The notes beneath the pieces are model-generated. The model ran no database searches, was not told the DNA's origin, and saw nothing but the letters and a program-made list of their open reading frames with translations. Of a DNA stretch of 64,000 bases, positions 42,869 to 51,174 are shown piece after piece. Made by a program: the position numbers and the translations under genes. This DNA comes from Streptomyces chartreusis (GTDB lineage: Bacteria; Actinomycetota; Actinomycetes; Streptomycetales; Streptomycetaceae). The stretch's first letter is position 1. Each line of letters starts with the position of its first letter. The stretch covers positions 8,990,001-9,054,000 of the forward strand of contig NZ_CP023689.1 of the NCBI RefSeq assembly GCF_008704715.1. The letters run 5' to 3'.

Positions 42869-44110
42869 GTGATCGCCGCTCCCGAGCCCGGACTGACCGA
42901 ACGCGACATCGTCGAACGCGCCGTGCACCTGCGGCCCGTGCTGCTCGAACGCCAGCCGGAGGCGGAACGGCTGACGCACTACCCCAAGGACACCCACGAC
43001 GACTTCCTGCGGGCCGGTTTCTACCGGATCCTCCAGCCGCGCCGGTACGGCGGCTACGAGTTCGCCCTGCCGGTCTTCTACCGGGTGGTCACCGAGATCG
43101 CCCGCGGCTGCCCCTCCACCGGCTGGGCCCTCTCGCTCACCGCCGCCCACGTCCTCCAGGTCGCGACCCTCTTCGAGGAGCGGGCGCAGGACGAGATCTT
43201 CGGAGCCGACGGCGATTTCCGGGCCGCGTCCACGGTCGCCCCCATCGGCGTCGCCCGGCCCGACGGCGACGACCACGTCGTCCTCGACGGCACCTGGCCG
43301 TACTCCTCGGGCGCCCCCTACTCCACCCACTACGTCGGCCAGACCCTGCGCGCCCCCGACCACCCCGGCGGCCCGCCCGGACCACCGGTGCTGTTCGTCG
43401 CCCCGCGCGCGGTGTGGACGGTGCTCGACGACTGGCACGGCGTCCTCGGCCTGCGCGGCAGCGGCTCCAACAGCATCCACATGGAGCAGGCCCGCATCCC
43501 CGCGTACCTCACACGCGAGGCGAGCCTGCTCGACCTGCCGGTCGAGGGCGGCAGCGTCGGCTCCGCACTGCACGGCAACCCGATGTACGCGGGGCGGGCG
43601 CCCAGCTTCTACCACGGCGAGCTGGCCGCCATCATGATCGGCACCGCGTACGCGGCAGCCGACGAGTACGCCCGCGTGATCGCCGGCCGCCCCCTCGTCC
43701 TGGAACCCGACCGCACCCGCGGGGAACTCCACGACTACCAGCGGCACCTGGGCGAGGCCCTCGGCGTGATCCACACGGCGGAGGCGGCGCTCCAGCGCAC
43801 CGCCGAGGAGTGGATGGAGACCTGCCGGCGCAACGCCCGCGGCGGCGCCCCCTTCACCACCGCCGAGGACAACCGCCTGGCGCTGATGTTCCTCAATGCC
43901 GGCCGTATGACCTGGGACGTCCTCCAGGGCACCCTGTTCCGCACGGCCGGCTCCCGCTACGCCCGCGACGGCGAGCGGATGCAGCGTTACTTCCGGGACG
44001 CGGCGACGTACTGGACCCATGTGGGGCCCAGCATGGCCGAGCCGCTCGCCCGCCGGGTCGGCTGTGATCGCCTGGGGCTGCCGTCCGGCCACATTCCGTT
44101 GATCCCCTGA
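42869..44110 (+). CDS. Acyl-CoA-dehydrogenase-fold flavin monooxygenase (HsaA-like)
   Basis: A 413-aa protein of the acyl-CoA dehydrogenase superfamily. It lacks the catalytic Glu signature WEGTSEIQ of true dehydrogenases. It has the CPSTGWALSL segment near 85-94 typical of two-component hydroxylases such as HsaA and pigment oxidases. Such enzymes use FADH2 or FMNH2 from a separate reductase to hydroxylate aromatics. No reductase is encoded nearby. The GTG at 42869 has AGGAGG four nt upstream. Confidence 0.78.
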   Translation: MIAAPEPGLTERDIVERAVHLRPVLLERQPEAERLTHYPKDTHDDFLRAGFYRILQPRRYGGYEFALPVFYRVVTEIARGCPSTGWALSLTAAHVLQVATLFEERAQDEIFGADGDFRAASTVAPIGVARPDGDDHVVLDGTWPYSSGAPYSTHYVGQTLRAPDHPGGPPGPPVLFVAPRAVWTVLDDWHGVLGLRGSGSNSIHMEQARIPAYLTREASLLDLPVEGGSVGSALHGNPMYAGRAPSFYHGELAAIMIGTAYAAADEYARVIAGRPLVLEPDRTRGELHDYQRHLGEALGVIHTAEAALQRTAEEWMETCRRNARGGAPFTTAEDNRLALMFLNAGRMTWDVLQGTLFRTAGSRYARDGERMQRYFRDAATYWTHVGPSMAEPLARRVGCDRLGLPSGHIPLIP

Positions 44111-44258
44111 CCTGCGGAGATCGAATGCCCTGACCTTTGGACAACCATAGGAATGCTCCAGTCCGGATCGGGTACGCGAGCAGGGCCGCGCCGGGATCGA
44201 GCATCCCGCGACCATGCCCCGGGCGGAACGCACTGCCGTCGCTGACAGGGGATCTGCC

Positions 44259-44660
44259 ATGGACACACCCGCGAACGACTACAACGCCACACCGGCCCGG
44301 CGGGCGCTGGACGCGCTGGCCGACAACACCGAGGACAAGGCGGCGCTGGACACGCTCGCGAGCAGCGACGTCCTCGTCCCGGTGCCCGACGACGTGGGCG
44401 AGCAGGACGCCATCGACCCCGAGGCCGTGGCACTTCCGGTCATCGAGCGGCCGGGCGGCGAGCCGGTCGTCCCCGTCTTCACCTCAGAGCCCGCGATGGC
44501 CGAGTTGCTGCCCTACATCTCGCGCTACCGCCTGGTACCGCTGGGCGCACTGGCCTCCCAGTGGCCGGCCGATGATCTGGCCCTGACCATAGACGCCGGC
44601 TCCGCACACCCGCTGACCCTGACGTCGGAGGGCGTACGGACGCTGCTGGCGCGACCGTAG
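44259..44660 (+). CDS. SseB-like protein (133 aa)
   Basis: A small acidic cytosolic protein with the SseB-type pattern: FTSEPAMAELLPY near 75-87 followed by a beta-rich end with LTIDAGSAHPLTL. SseB-domain proteins are common in actinobacteria but their role is unclear. The ATG at 44259 is preceded by AGGGGA at 6 nt. It is followed by a strong hairpin, so it is probably a single-gene transcript. Confidence 0.72.
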   Translation: MDTPANDYNATPARRALDALADNTEDKAALDTLASSDVLVPVPDDVGEQDAIDPEAVALPVIERPGGEPVVPVFTSEPAMAELLPYISRYRLVPLGALASQWPADDLALTIDAGSAHPLTLTSEGVRTLLARP

Positions 44661-44677
44661 GGCGACAGAGCGATCAC

Positions 44678-44718
44678 GGAGGGGATGGGCGGCGACAGGG
44701 TGGCCGCCCATCCCCTCC
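44678..44718. terminator. Strong hairpin after the SseB-like gene
   Basis: The arms 44678-44693 and 44703-44718 pair perfectly over 16 bp around a 9-nt loop. It lies 17 nt after the stop codon. The following 195 bp before the PqqB-like gene contain no other feature I can support. Confidence 0.8.
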
Positions 44719-44912
44719 GCGCGCTCCCCACCCCGTTCCTCATGGCCGGATTTCCCCCGGGCAGCCGTGGCTCCGGGAGCCGCTGTGGTCACGGGCCGCC
44801 TCGCGGACAATGGGAAGGTCGGCCGGAACTGCCCCCCGTCGCAGGGTGGTTCGGCCGTACGGAGAGGGAAGATCCCACCGGGAGGGCCGACGCGAAGGGG
44901 TGGGGGGTCGTC

Positions 44913-45764
44913 TTGAGGGTCGTCCTGCTCGGCACCGCCGCCTCAGGCGGGTTCCCGCGCTGGAACTGCGCCTGCGTGCGGTGCGACGCCGCCCGCGACG
45001 GCAAGCTGCCCGCGCGCGGCCCGGAGTGCGCCGCCGTCACCGGCAACTCCCGCGACTGGTGGCTGCTGAACGCCTCGCCGGACATCCGCGACCGGCTCAC
45101 CGCCGCGCCCGCCCTGTGGCCCGGCCCCCGGCACACCCCCGTGCGGGGCGTGCTGCTCACCGACGCCGAGCCCGATCACGTGGCGGGCCTCGCCGTACTG
45201 CGCGACGCCGCGCGGCTGAAGACCTATGCCGCCCCACCGGTACTGGCCGCGCTCGCCCCGGCACGGGCGGGCCTGGACCGTCACGCCCCGTGGGAGTGGG
45301 CGGACAGCCTCACCGAGGGCGGTTTCGTGCTGGCAGGCGGGCTCGTCGTCACGGCACATCCGGTCCCGGGGAAGCCACCGGCGTACGTGCCGGGCCGCTC
45401 CACCGACCGCCGCTGGGTGACGGTGTACCGCATCGAGGACCTGGCCACCGGGCGCGTCCTCGTCTACGCACCCCGCGTGAGCGCCTGGTCCGGGCTGCTG
45501 GAGGACCTGGTCGCGGACGCGGACGGCGTCGTCCTGGACGGCACGCACTTCGCGGCCGACGAGACGGGCGACACCGGGCGCCACCTGCCCGTCTCAGGAC
45601 CGACCGGCAGCCTCACCGCCCTGGCCCGCCACCCGGGGGTCCGCCGGATCTACACCCACCTCGCCGACTCCAACCCCCTCCTCAACCCGGCCTCGACGGC
45701 CCGCGCCCAGGTCTCGGAGACGGGGACGGAAGTCCTGCCGGACGGAACAGAGTTCGCGCTCTAG
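44913..45764 (+). CDS. PqqB-like metallo-beta-lactamase-fold protein
   Basis: A 283-aa protein matching PqqB. The N-terminus has LLGTAASGGFPRWNCACVRCDAAR (quoted in part elsewhere), with the clustered Cys typical of PqqB. The metal motif is LLTDAEPDHVAGL, the PqqB variant of the MBL-fold HxHxDH. The C-terminal THLADSNPLL also fits. PqqB helps make the cofactor PQQ, but no pqqA, C, D or E is nearby. The best-supported start is the TTG at 44913, just before the conserved VVLLGTAA; it is preceded by a G-rich site. Longer in-frame starts add an unlikely leader. Confidence 0.75.
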   Translation: MRVVLLGTAASGGFPRWNCACVRCDAARDGKLPARGPECAAVTGNSRDWWLLNASPDIRDRLTAAPALWPGPRHTPVRGVLLTDAEPDHVAGLAVLRDAARLKTYAAPPVLAALAPARAGLDRHAPWEWADSLTEGGFVLAGGLVVTAHPVPGKPPAYVPGRSTDRRWVTVYRIEDLATGRVLVYAPRVSAWSGLLEDLVADADGVVLDGTHFAADETGDTGRHLPVSGPTGSLTALARHPGVRRIYTHLADSNPLLNPASTARAQVSETGTEVLPDGTEFAL

Positions 45765-45787
45765 ACACCGCTCACGGCATCGCCGTC

Positions 45788-45828
45788 AGGGGCGCGGGGA
45801 ACTGCGCGACGAACCACGACGGTGCCGC
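45788..45828 (-). repeat. Dispersed intergenic repeat, copy C
   Basis: Read on the minus strand it contains the core GCGCAGTTCCCCGCGCCCCT, preceded by GTCGTGGTTCGTC. It lies in the gap between the convergent PqqB-like and MarR genes. Unlike copies A and B it lacks the full closing hairpin arm. Confidence 0.75.
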
Positions 45829-45859
45829 ACCGGGAACACGACCCGTCGCGGCACGACGA

Positions 45860-46249
45860 TCAGCGGCTCAGTGTGCGCGCCAGCGCACCCCGCTGCAACG
45901 GCAGAACCTCGGCGTGCAGGTCACGGCCCTTTCGGGTGAGGGTGACGTACACGCCGCGCCGGTCCTCCGCGCAGACGGAACGCTCCAGCAACCCGTCCTT
46001 CTCCAGTCGGCCGATCAGCCGGGACAGGGCGCTCTGGCTGAGGTGGACCCGCCCGACGAGGTTCTGCACCCGGCACTGCTCGCCCTGCACGGGCGTCGCC
46101 GCCGCGAGGATGTCGAGCACCTCGAAGTCGCTCGCGCCCAGTCCGTGCGGGTGCAGCACGCGGTCGATCTCGCACATCGTGCGCGCGTGCACGGACAGGA
46201 TGTCCCGCCACCGCTCCTCGAGCCCCGCTTCGGCCGTCTTCACTGCCAT
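45860..46249 (-). CDS. MarR-family regulator
   Basis: A 129-aa MarR protein. The winged helix is visible from about residue 40 (LSQSALSRLIGRLEKDGLLER in part), with the wing AEDRRGVYVTLT near 95-106. It lies 86 nt downstream of the VOC gene on the same strand. The sequence before its start has two similar half-sites (GCGTGCAAC and GTGTGCAAG at about 46284-46306) that could be an operator. The ribosome site is weak. Confidence 0.82.
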   Translation of the reverse strand: MAVKTAEAGLEERWRDILSVHARTMCEIDRVLHPHGLGASDFEVLDILAAATPVQGEQCRVQNLVGRVHLSQSALSRLIGRLEKDGLLERSVCAEDRRGVYVTLTRKGRDLHAEVLPLQRGALARTLSR

Positions 46250-46335
46250 ACCCGCACCGTAACACCGATTCGGCCATTTGTTGAGCGTGCAACTAGTGCG
46301 TGTGCAAGCGGGGCTCCGACGGGCGGGGCGCGGGG

Positions 46336-46686
46336 TCAGCCGGTCGGGTCCTGGAGCAGCCCGACGAGGTTGCCGTCCCCGTCCTTCACGGACGCGATCA
46401 GCCTGCCGCCGCCGACGTCGTGGACGTCCTGGAGCGACTCGGCTCCGGCCTCCAGCAGGGCCGCGTACGACGCCCTGATGTCGGCCACGTGCCAGTAGGG
46501 GACCGGGCCGGTCATGCCCTTGGCGTGCCCGTTGGGGTCCAGACCGACGTCCTGCCCGGCGTCCTTGTAGCCGACGTAGTACGGCTCGTCCGCGTAGGGC
46601 TCCGTGCCCAGCAGGGCGCCGAACAGGGCCTTTGCCCTGGCGAGGTCCTTGACGGGGTAGATGATCGTGCTGATTCCGGCGGTCAT
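46336..46686 (-). CDS. VOC-superfamily (glyoxalase/bleomycin-resistance fold) protein
   Basis: A 116-aa VOC protein. It begins with ISTIIYPVKDLARAKALF, the typical first beta-alpha unit, and ends with DGDGNLVGLLQDP. The function could be lyase, dioxygenase or binding. A GAGGAGG site precedes the ATG. The MarR gene downstream may control it. Confidence 0.82.
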   Translation of the reverse strand: MTAGISTIIYPVKDLARAKALFGALLGTEPYADEPYYVGYKDAGQDVGLDPNGHAKGMTGPVPYWHVADIRASYAALLEAGAESLQDVHDVGGGRLIASVKDGDGNLVGLLQDPTG

Positions 46687-46812
46687 GACGTCCTCCTCGG
46701 TGAAGCGGGGCCGGCGCGTCTCGCCGGTGCTTTCACGCTAGGCCGGGGGACCGGGTCATGACTTCTCGAATCCTGACCGTTCGCCGTCCGCCGGTCGCGC
46801 CGCTACGGCCGA

Positions 46813-47844
46813 TCACGTCGACTGCCGCGTCACCAGCTCCGTCGGCAGTATCACCGCAGCCGGGTCCTCGCCGCCGATCTGAGCGAGCAGCAGCCGCACC
46901 ATCTCGGCGCTGATCCGGTCGTAGGGCTGGCGGATCGTGGTCAGGGCGGGGGTGGCCTCCGTCGCCGCCGCGGAGTCGTCGAAGCCGCCCACCGAGACGT
47001 CCTCGGGCACCCGTCGGCCCGCCCGGCGCAGCGCGGCCAGAGCGCCCTGCGCCATCAGGTCGGACGCCACGAACAGGGCATCGAGGTCGGGGGCCCGCGC
47101 AAGCAGCTGATCGGCGCCCGCCTCGCCGCTGGCCCGGCTGTAGTCGCCGGAGGTGATGAGCCGCTCGTCGATCTCGACGCCCGCCTCCGTCAGCACCTCC
47201 TTGTAGCCCGCGAGGCGGTCGACACCGCCCGGGGTGTCCAGCGGACCGCTGACCACGCCGATCCGGCGGCGGCCCAGCGACAGCAGATGCCGCACCATGT
47301 CACGGGCGCCGTCCCGGTCGTCGGCCGCCACATAGCTCACCTTGGACCCGGGCCCCATCGGCTTGCCGCACTGCACGAGGGGCACGCCCGCCTCGCGCAG
47401 CTCCTCGGCGACCCGGTCCCCGGAGTGGCTGGAGACCAGCAGCACCCCGTCGACATGACCGGCGGTGATGTACCGAGTGATGCGCCGCCGTTCGTCCTTG
47501 GTGCCTGCCAGCATCAGCAGCAGCGGGATGTCGTGCGCGGCCAGCGCCTGGGTGCAGCCGCTCAGCAGGACGTTGAAGTTGGGGTCCTCGAAGAACCGCT
47601 CCTGCGGCTCGGTCAGCAGGAAGCCGACCGAGTCCGAGCGCCCCGTGATCAGCGAGCGGGCGTGCCGGTTGACGACGTAACCCGTCCTGCGGATCGCCGC
47701 GTTGACCGCCTCCTGGGCGGCGGGGCTGACGTAGTGCCCGCCGTTGAGCACCCGCGAGACGGTGCCCCGTGACACTCCGGCCTCGCGCGCCACGTCATGG
47801 ATCGTCGGCGGTCTGCGTCGGCCCCCCGTGTTGCTCATGGTCAT
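46813..47844 (-). CDS. LacI-family regulator of the galactan locus
   Basis: A 343-aa LacI/GalR repressor. The N-terminal headpiece is clear (TIHDVAREAGVSRGTVSRVL at about 14-33). A periplasmic-binding-like sugar domain follows. The ATG at 47844 overlaps the stop of the upstream permease (ATGA); a second ATG at 47838 is possible. It is the last gene of the sugar transporter operon. Its likely site is the palindrome at 51045-51060 between the two divergent transcripts. The inducer is probably a galacto-oligosaccharide. Confidence 0.88.
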   Translation of the reverse strand: MTMSNTGGRRRPPTIHDVAREAGVSRGTVSRVLNGGHYVSPAAQEAVNAAIRRTGYVVNRHARSLITGRSDSVGFLLTEPQERFFEDPNFNVLLSGCTQALAAHDIPLLLMLAGTKDERRRITRYITAGHVDGVLLVSSHSGDRVAEELREAGVPLVQCGKPMGPGSKVSYVAADDRDGARDMVRHLLSLGRRRIGVVSGPLDTPGGVDRLAGYKEVLTEAGVEIDERLITSGDYSRASGEAGADQLLARAPDLDALFVASDLMAQGALAALRRAGRRVPEDVSVGGFDDSAAATEATPALTTIRQPYDRISAEMVRLLLAQIGGEDPAAVILPTELVTRQST

Positions 47845-48749
47845 GACTTTACGGCCCCGGAGAGCAGATCCAGACTCCAGAACCGCTGGATGACCAGGAA
47901 CAGCGCGACCAGCGGCAGCACCGCGAGGAACGCCCCTGTGATCACCAGCGTGTACAGCGCCGGGGTGTTGGCGCCCTGTTCGAGCAGCGTGTACAGACCC
48001 AGCGTGATCGGGAACCGCTCGTCGTCGCTGAGCATGATGTACGGCAGCAGGAAGTTGTTCCAGATCGCCACGAACTGGAACAGGAACACCGTCACCATGC
48101 CGGGCACCATCATCGGCAGCGCGACCCGCGTGAAGATCCGCCACTCGCTCGCCCCGTCCATCCGGCCCGCCTCGACCACGTCGGCCGGCACCGCGGCGGC
48201 CGCGTAGATCCGCGAGAGGTAGACGCCGTACGGCGACAGGATCTGCGGCAGCAGCACCGACAGGTAGGAGTCCGTCAGGTCGGCCTTGGCCAGCAGCAGG
48301 TACTGCGGGATGGCGAGGATGACCGGCGGCATCAGCACGCCCGCCAGCAGCACGTTGAACATCGCCTCCCGGCCCCGGAAGCGGTAGATCGCCAGCGCGT
48401 ACCCGCTGAACGCCGAGACGACCGTCGACAGCAGGGCACCGAGACCGGCGTACAGGGCGGAGTTGCCCATCCACTGCCAGTACACGCCGTCGCGATAGGC
48501 GCTCAGGTCCGCGAAGTTGTCCGCGAAGCCCGTGCCCGGCAGGAAGGTGAACGTGGAGAACAGTTCGCTGCCGGACTTGGTCGCCGCGATCACCACCCAG
48601 GCGACGGGCAGCAGGCAGTACAGCGCGCCGAGCAGCAGCGTGACCGTGGGGATCAGCGCGATCCGGCGGCGCAGCGGCGGCCGGCTCCGGTCCGTGCCGG
48701 GCGCGGCGTCCGCGGCCGTGTCGGCGTTGCCGACGGCGAGGGAGCTCAT
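47841..48749 (-). CDS. Sugar ABC transporter permease (MalG-type)
   Basis: A 302-aa membrane protein with about six helices. The EAA loop is EAGRMDGASEWRIFTRVALP near 201-220, which contacts the ATPase. The N-terminus has a polar leader of about 28 residues. It overlaps the next upstream permease by 4 nt. Together they form the pore for galactan-derived oligosaccharides. No ATPase is encoded, as usual for Streptomyces sugar importers that share MsiK. Confidence 0.9.
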   Translation of the reverse strand: MSSLAVGNADTAADAAPGTDRSRPPLRRRIALIPTVTLLLGALYCLLPVAWVVIAATKSGSELFSTFTFLPGTGFADNFADLSAYRDGVYWQWMGNSALYAGLGALLSTVVSAFSGYALAIYRFRGREAMFNVLLAGVLMPPVILAIPQYLLLAKADLTDSYLSVLLPQILSPYGVYLSRIYAAAAVPADVVEAGRMDGASEWRIFTRVALPMMVPGMVTVFLFQFVAIWNNFLLPYIMLSDDERFPITLGLYTLLEQGANTPALYTLVITGAFLAVLPLVALFLVIQRFWSLDLLSGAVKS

Positions 48750-49669
48750 CGGGGTGCCTCCTGCTTGTTACGACGGTTCGCGGCCCGCAGGAAGCCGAAC
48801 GACAGCAGCAGCGTGGCCAGGGCGATGATTGTGGCCTGTGCGGCCGCCGCGTAGATGTCGCCCTTGCCGAAGGCGTCCTGGTACACCTTCATCAGCGGAC
48901 TCCAGGTCGTGGACACGGAGTTGGTGAGCGGTTTCAGGGTGGTCGGTTCGTTGAACACCTGGAGGGTGGCGATGATCGAGAAGAAGAAGGTCAGCACGAG
49001 CGAGGGCGCCACCATCGGGATCTTGATCCGCAGCGCGATCTGGAGCGGCGTCGCACCGTCCAGCCGCGCCGCCTCGTACACCTCGGTCGGGATCGCCTGG
49101 AGCGAGGTGTAGATGACGATCATGTTGAAGCCGGTGCCGCCCCACACGGCGATGTTCGACAGGGCGAGATACAGCGGCCCGCCGTCCAACAGGTCGGGCT
49201 GCGGCAGGCCCAGCTTCTCCAGCACGAAGTAGAAGGGGCTGACGTCCGGCAGGTACAGGAAGCCCCAGAGCAGCGCCGCCACGACGCCGGGGATGGCGTA
49301 CGGCAGGAAGATCGCGAGCCGGGTGACGGGCGCGAGCCGCACCTTCTCGGAGTCCAGCATCAGCGCGAACAGCAGGGCGAGACCCAGCATCACCGGCACC
49401 ACGATGCAGCCGTAGCCCAGCACACGCAGTGCGCCGGCGACCAGTTCGTTGTCGGTGAGGGCGTCGGTGTAGTTCTCCAGCCCGGCCCAGACCTCCTTGC
49501 GGGCGCCCGACCCGAGGCCCAGTCCGGAGACCTTCACCTTGCGGAAGCTGAGCCAGACCGCGTAGCCGATGGGCAGCGCGAAGAAGAGGAGGAAGAGGAT
49601 CGAGGCGGGAAAGAGGAAGGCATACGGGGCCCCCTTCACCCCGTACGCCTTCCGGCTCGTGCTGGTCAC
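48746..49669 (-). CDS. Sugar ABC transporter permease (MalF-type)
   Basis: A 307-aa membrane protein with about six helices. The EAA loop reads EAARLDGATPLQIALRIKIP near 199-218. The GTG at 49669 overlaps the stop of the binding-protein gene (GTGA). An ORF continuing far upstream in this frame is a shadow of the binding-protein gene. Confidence 0.9.
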   Translation of the reverse strand: MTSTSRKAYGVKGAPYAFLFPASILFLLFFALPIGYAVWLSFRKVKVSGLGLGSGARKEVWAGLENYTDALTDNELVAGALRVLGYGCIVVPVMLGLALLFALMLDSEKVRLAPVTRLAIFLPYAIPGVVAALLWGFLYLPDVSPFYFVLEKLGLPQPDLLDGGPLYLALSNIAVWGGTGFNMIVIYTSLQAIPTEVYEAARLDGATPLQIALRIKIPMVAPSLVLTFFFSIIATLQVFNEPTTLKPLTNSVSTTWSPLMKVYQDAFGKGDIYAAAAQATIIALATLLLSFGFLRAANRRNKQEAPR

Positions 49670-50991
49670 TCGGAGACCTCGAAGCCCTGCTTCTCGAGGT
49701 CGGCGACCGTGTCGTCCTGCATGGTCGTCAGGGCGGCGCCGAAGTCCGACTTGTCCTTGGCGGCCTTGCCGAAAGCGTCCTTGAAGGTCGTGTAGGCGAC
49801 GTTCACGTTCGGGCCCCAAGCGGACGGGGCGGTGGTCTTCGCGATCTCGGCGGCCTTGGCGTAGAAGTCCGACTGGTTCGAGAAGTAGTCCGGCGGGGTC
49901 GCGAAGGCGCCGCTGGTCTGGGCGTTCGTGGCGGCCGGGTAGATGCCGCTCTCCTTGGCCAGCGCCTGGAGGGCGTCGCCGTCGGTGTTGAGCCAGGCGG
50001 CGAACTTCGCGGCGGCGGCCTTGTGCCCGGAGTCGGTGGTGACGGCGGTGGAGGAACCGCCCCAGCTGCCGGTGACGTCGTCCGACCCGGACCACTGGGG
50101 GAGCGGGGCCATGGCCCACTTGCCCTTGGTGTCGGGCGCGGCCGTGGTCAGCGTGCCCGGCGCCCACACCGCGGAGACCCACGCGATCTGCTTGCCGGTG
50201 TTGAGCGCCTTGTTCCAGGCCGGGGTGTACATCGGCTGGTTGTCGACGGCGCCCTCCTTGACGAGGTCGCCCCAGAACCCGGCGACCTTCTGGGTGGCGG
50301 CGTCGTCGATGCCGACGTTCCACTTCTCGCCGGAGGTCGTCCACCACTTGGCGCCGGCCTGCTGGGCGAGGCCCGCGAAGAGTCCGGAGTCGTTGGCGGA
50401 GAAGGTGGTCAGGTCCGTGTCCGGCGCCTTCTTCTTCAGCGCACGGGCCGTCTTGGCGAACTCCTCCCAGGTGGTCGGGACCGTCAGGCCGTACTTCTTG
50501 AAGAGGTCCTCGCGGTAGTAGAACATCATCGGCCCGATGTCCTGCGGGACCGCGTACACCGCGTCCGTGCCCAGGGTGGTCTGCTGCCAGACGCCGTCGG
50601 CGAACTTGCCCTTGGCGTCGCCGACGTCGCCCGCTATGTCCGCCACGGCGTCATTGCTGACCAGCGTCGGCAGCGCCTGGTACTCGGCCTGGACCAGGTC
50701 GGGGGCCTTGCCGGCCTTGTGCGCGGTGAGGATCTTGGTGATCAGCGTGTCGCCGGACGCCTGCTTCTTCACCGTGACCGTGATCCGGTCCTTCTTCCCC
50801 GGGCCCTTGTTCCACAGGTCGACGACCTTGTCCATGCCGGGCGTCCAGGTCCAGTACGTCAGCGAGACGGGGCCGGACTCGGCCTCGCTGTCCTCGGAGC
50901 CGCAAGCGGTGAGGGCGGTGGCGCCGAGGGCGACGGCGACGCAGGTGGCGGCACTTCTCAGGACGAGCCGTCGGCGCTTCGTGATGGGCAT
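49666..50991 (-). CDS. Sugar-binding lipoprotein of the galactan ABC transporter
   Basis: A 441-aa extracellular solute-binding protein (family 1). The lipobox LTAC places the lipidated Cys at residue 30. The mature protein starts with an acidic linker. It would capture galacto-oligosaccharides released by the GH53 enzyme. AGGGGAGA lies 6 nt before the ATG. It is the first gene of the leftward operon, with its promoter at 51059-51087. Confidence 0.92.
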   Translation of the reverse strand: MPITKRRRLVLRSAATCVAVALGATALTACGSEDSEAESGPVSLTYWTWTPGMDKVVDLWNKGPGKKDRITVTVKKQASGDTLITKILTAHKAGKAPDLVQAEYQALPTLVSNDAVADIAGDVGDAKGKFADGVWQQTTLGTDAVYAVPQDIGPMMFYYREDLFKKYGLTVPTTWEEFAKTARALKKKAPDTDLTTFSANDSGLFAGLAQQAGAKWWTTSGEKWNVGIDDAATQKVAGFWGDLVKEGAVDNQPMYTPAWNKALNTGKQIAWVSAVWAPGTLTTAAPDTKGKWAMAPLPQWSGSDDVTGSWGGSSTAVTTDSGHKAAAAKFAAWLNTDGDALQALAKESGIYPAATNAQTSGAFATPPDYFSNQSDFYAKAAEIAKTTAPSAWGPNVNVAYTTFKDAFGKAAKDKSDFGAALTTMQDDTVADLEKQGFEVSE

Positions 50992-51044
50992 GGATCTCTC
51001 CCCTGACCTGGGGTCTCCGCCCGCTGCGAAGACCTGCCATGCTT

Positions 51045-51060
51045 CTGTGAGCGTTCACAG
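51045..51060. promoter_or_regulatory. LacI-type operator between transporter and galactanase operons
   Basis: CTGTGAGCGTTCACAG is an inverted repeat with seven of eight base pairs matching. It overlaps the -10 region of the leftward promoter and lies 54 nt before the binding-protein start. The LacI-family protein at 46813-47844 is the expected binder. Confidence 0.7.
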
Positions 51061-51087
51061 TAGAGAAACATCCCGGACACTTGTCAA
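51059..51087 (-). promoter_or_regulatory. Leftward promoter of the sugar transporter operon
   Basis: Read leftwards, a perfect TTGACA (51087-51082) is followed after 17 nt by TCTACT (51064-51059). The -10 overlaps the operator. The best -35 match in the window. Confidence 0.55.
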
Positions 51088-51111
51088 TGGTTGTTGCTGT
51101 GCGGTTATGTT
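51081..51111 (+). promoter_or_regulatory. Rightward promoter of the galactosidase/galactanase genes
   Basis: TTGTCA (51081-51086) and TATGTT (51106-51111) are 19 nt apart. The -35 box overlaps the leftward one on the opposite strand, so the two promoters compete back to back. Confidence 0.45.
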
Positions 51112-51174
51112 GGGCTCGCGCCGCCGATCGAGTGTGTGCACGTTCCCAAATGATCGACTAATCGGGAGAGATCC

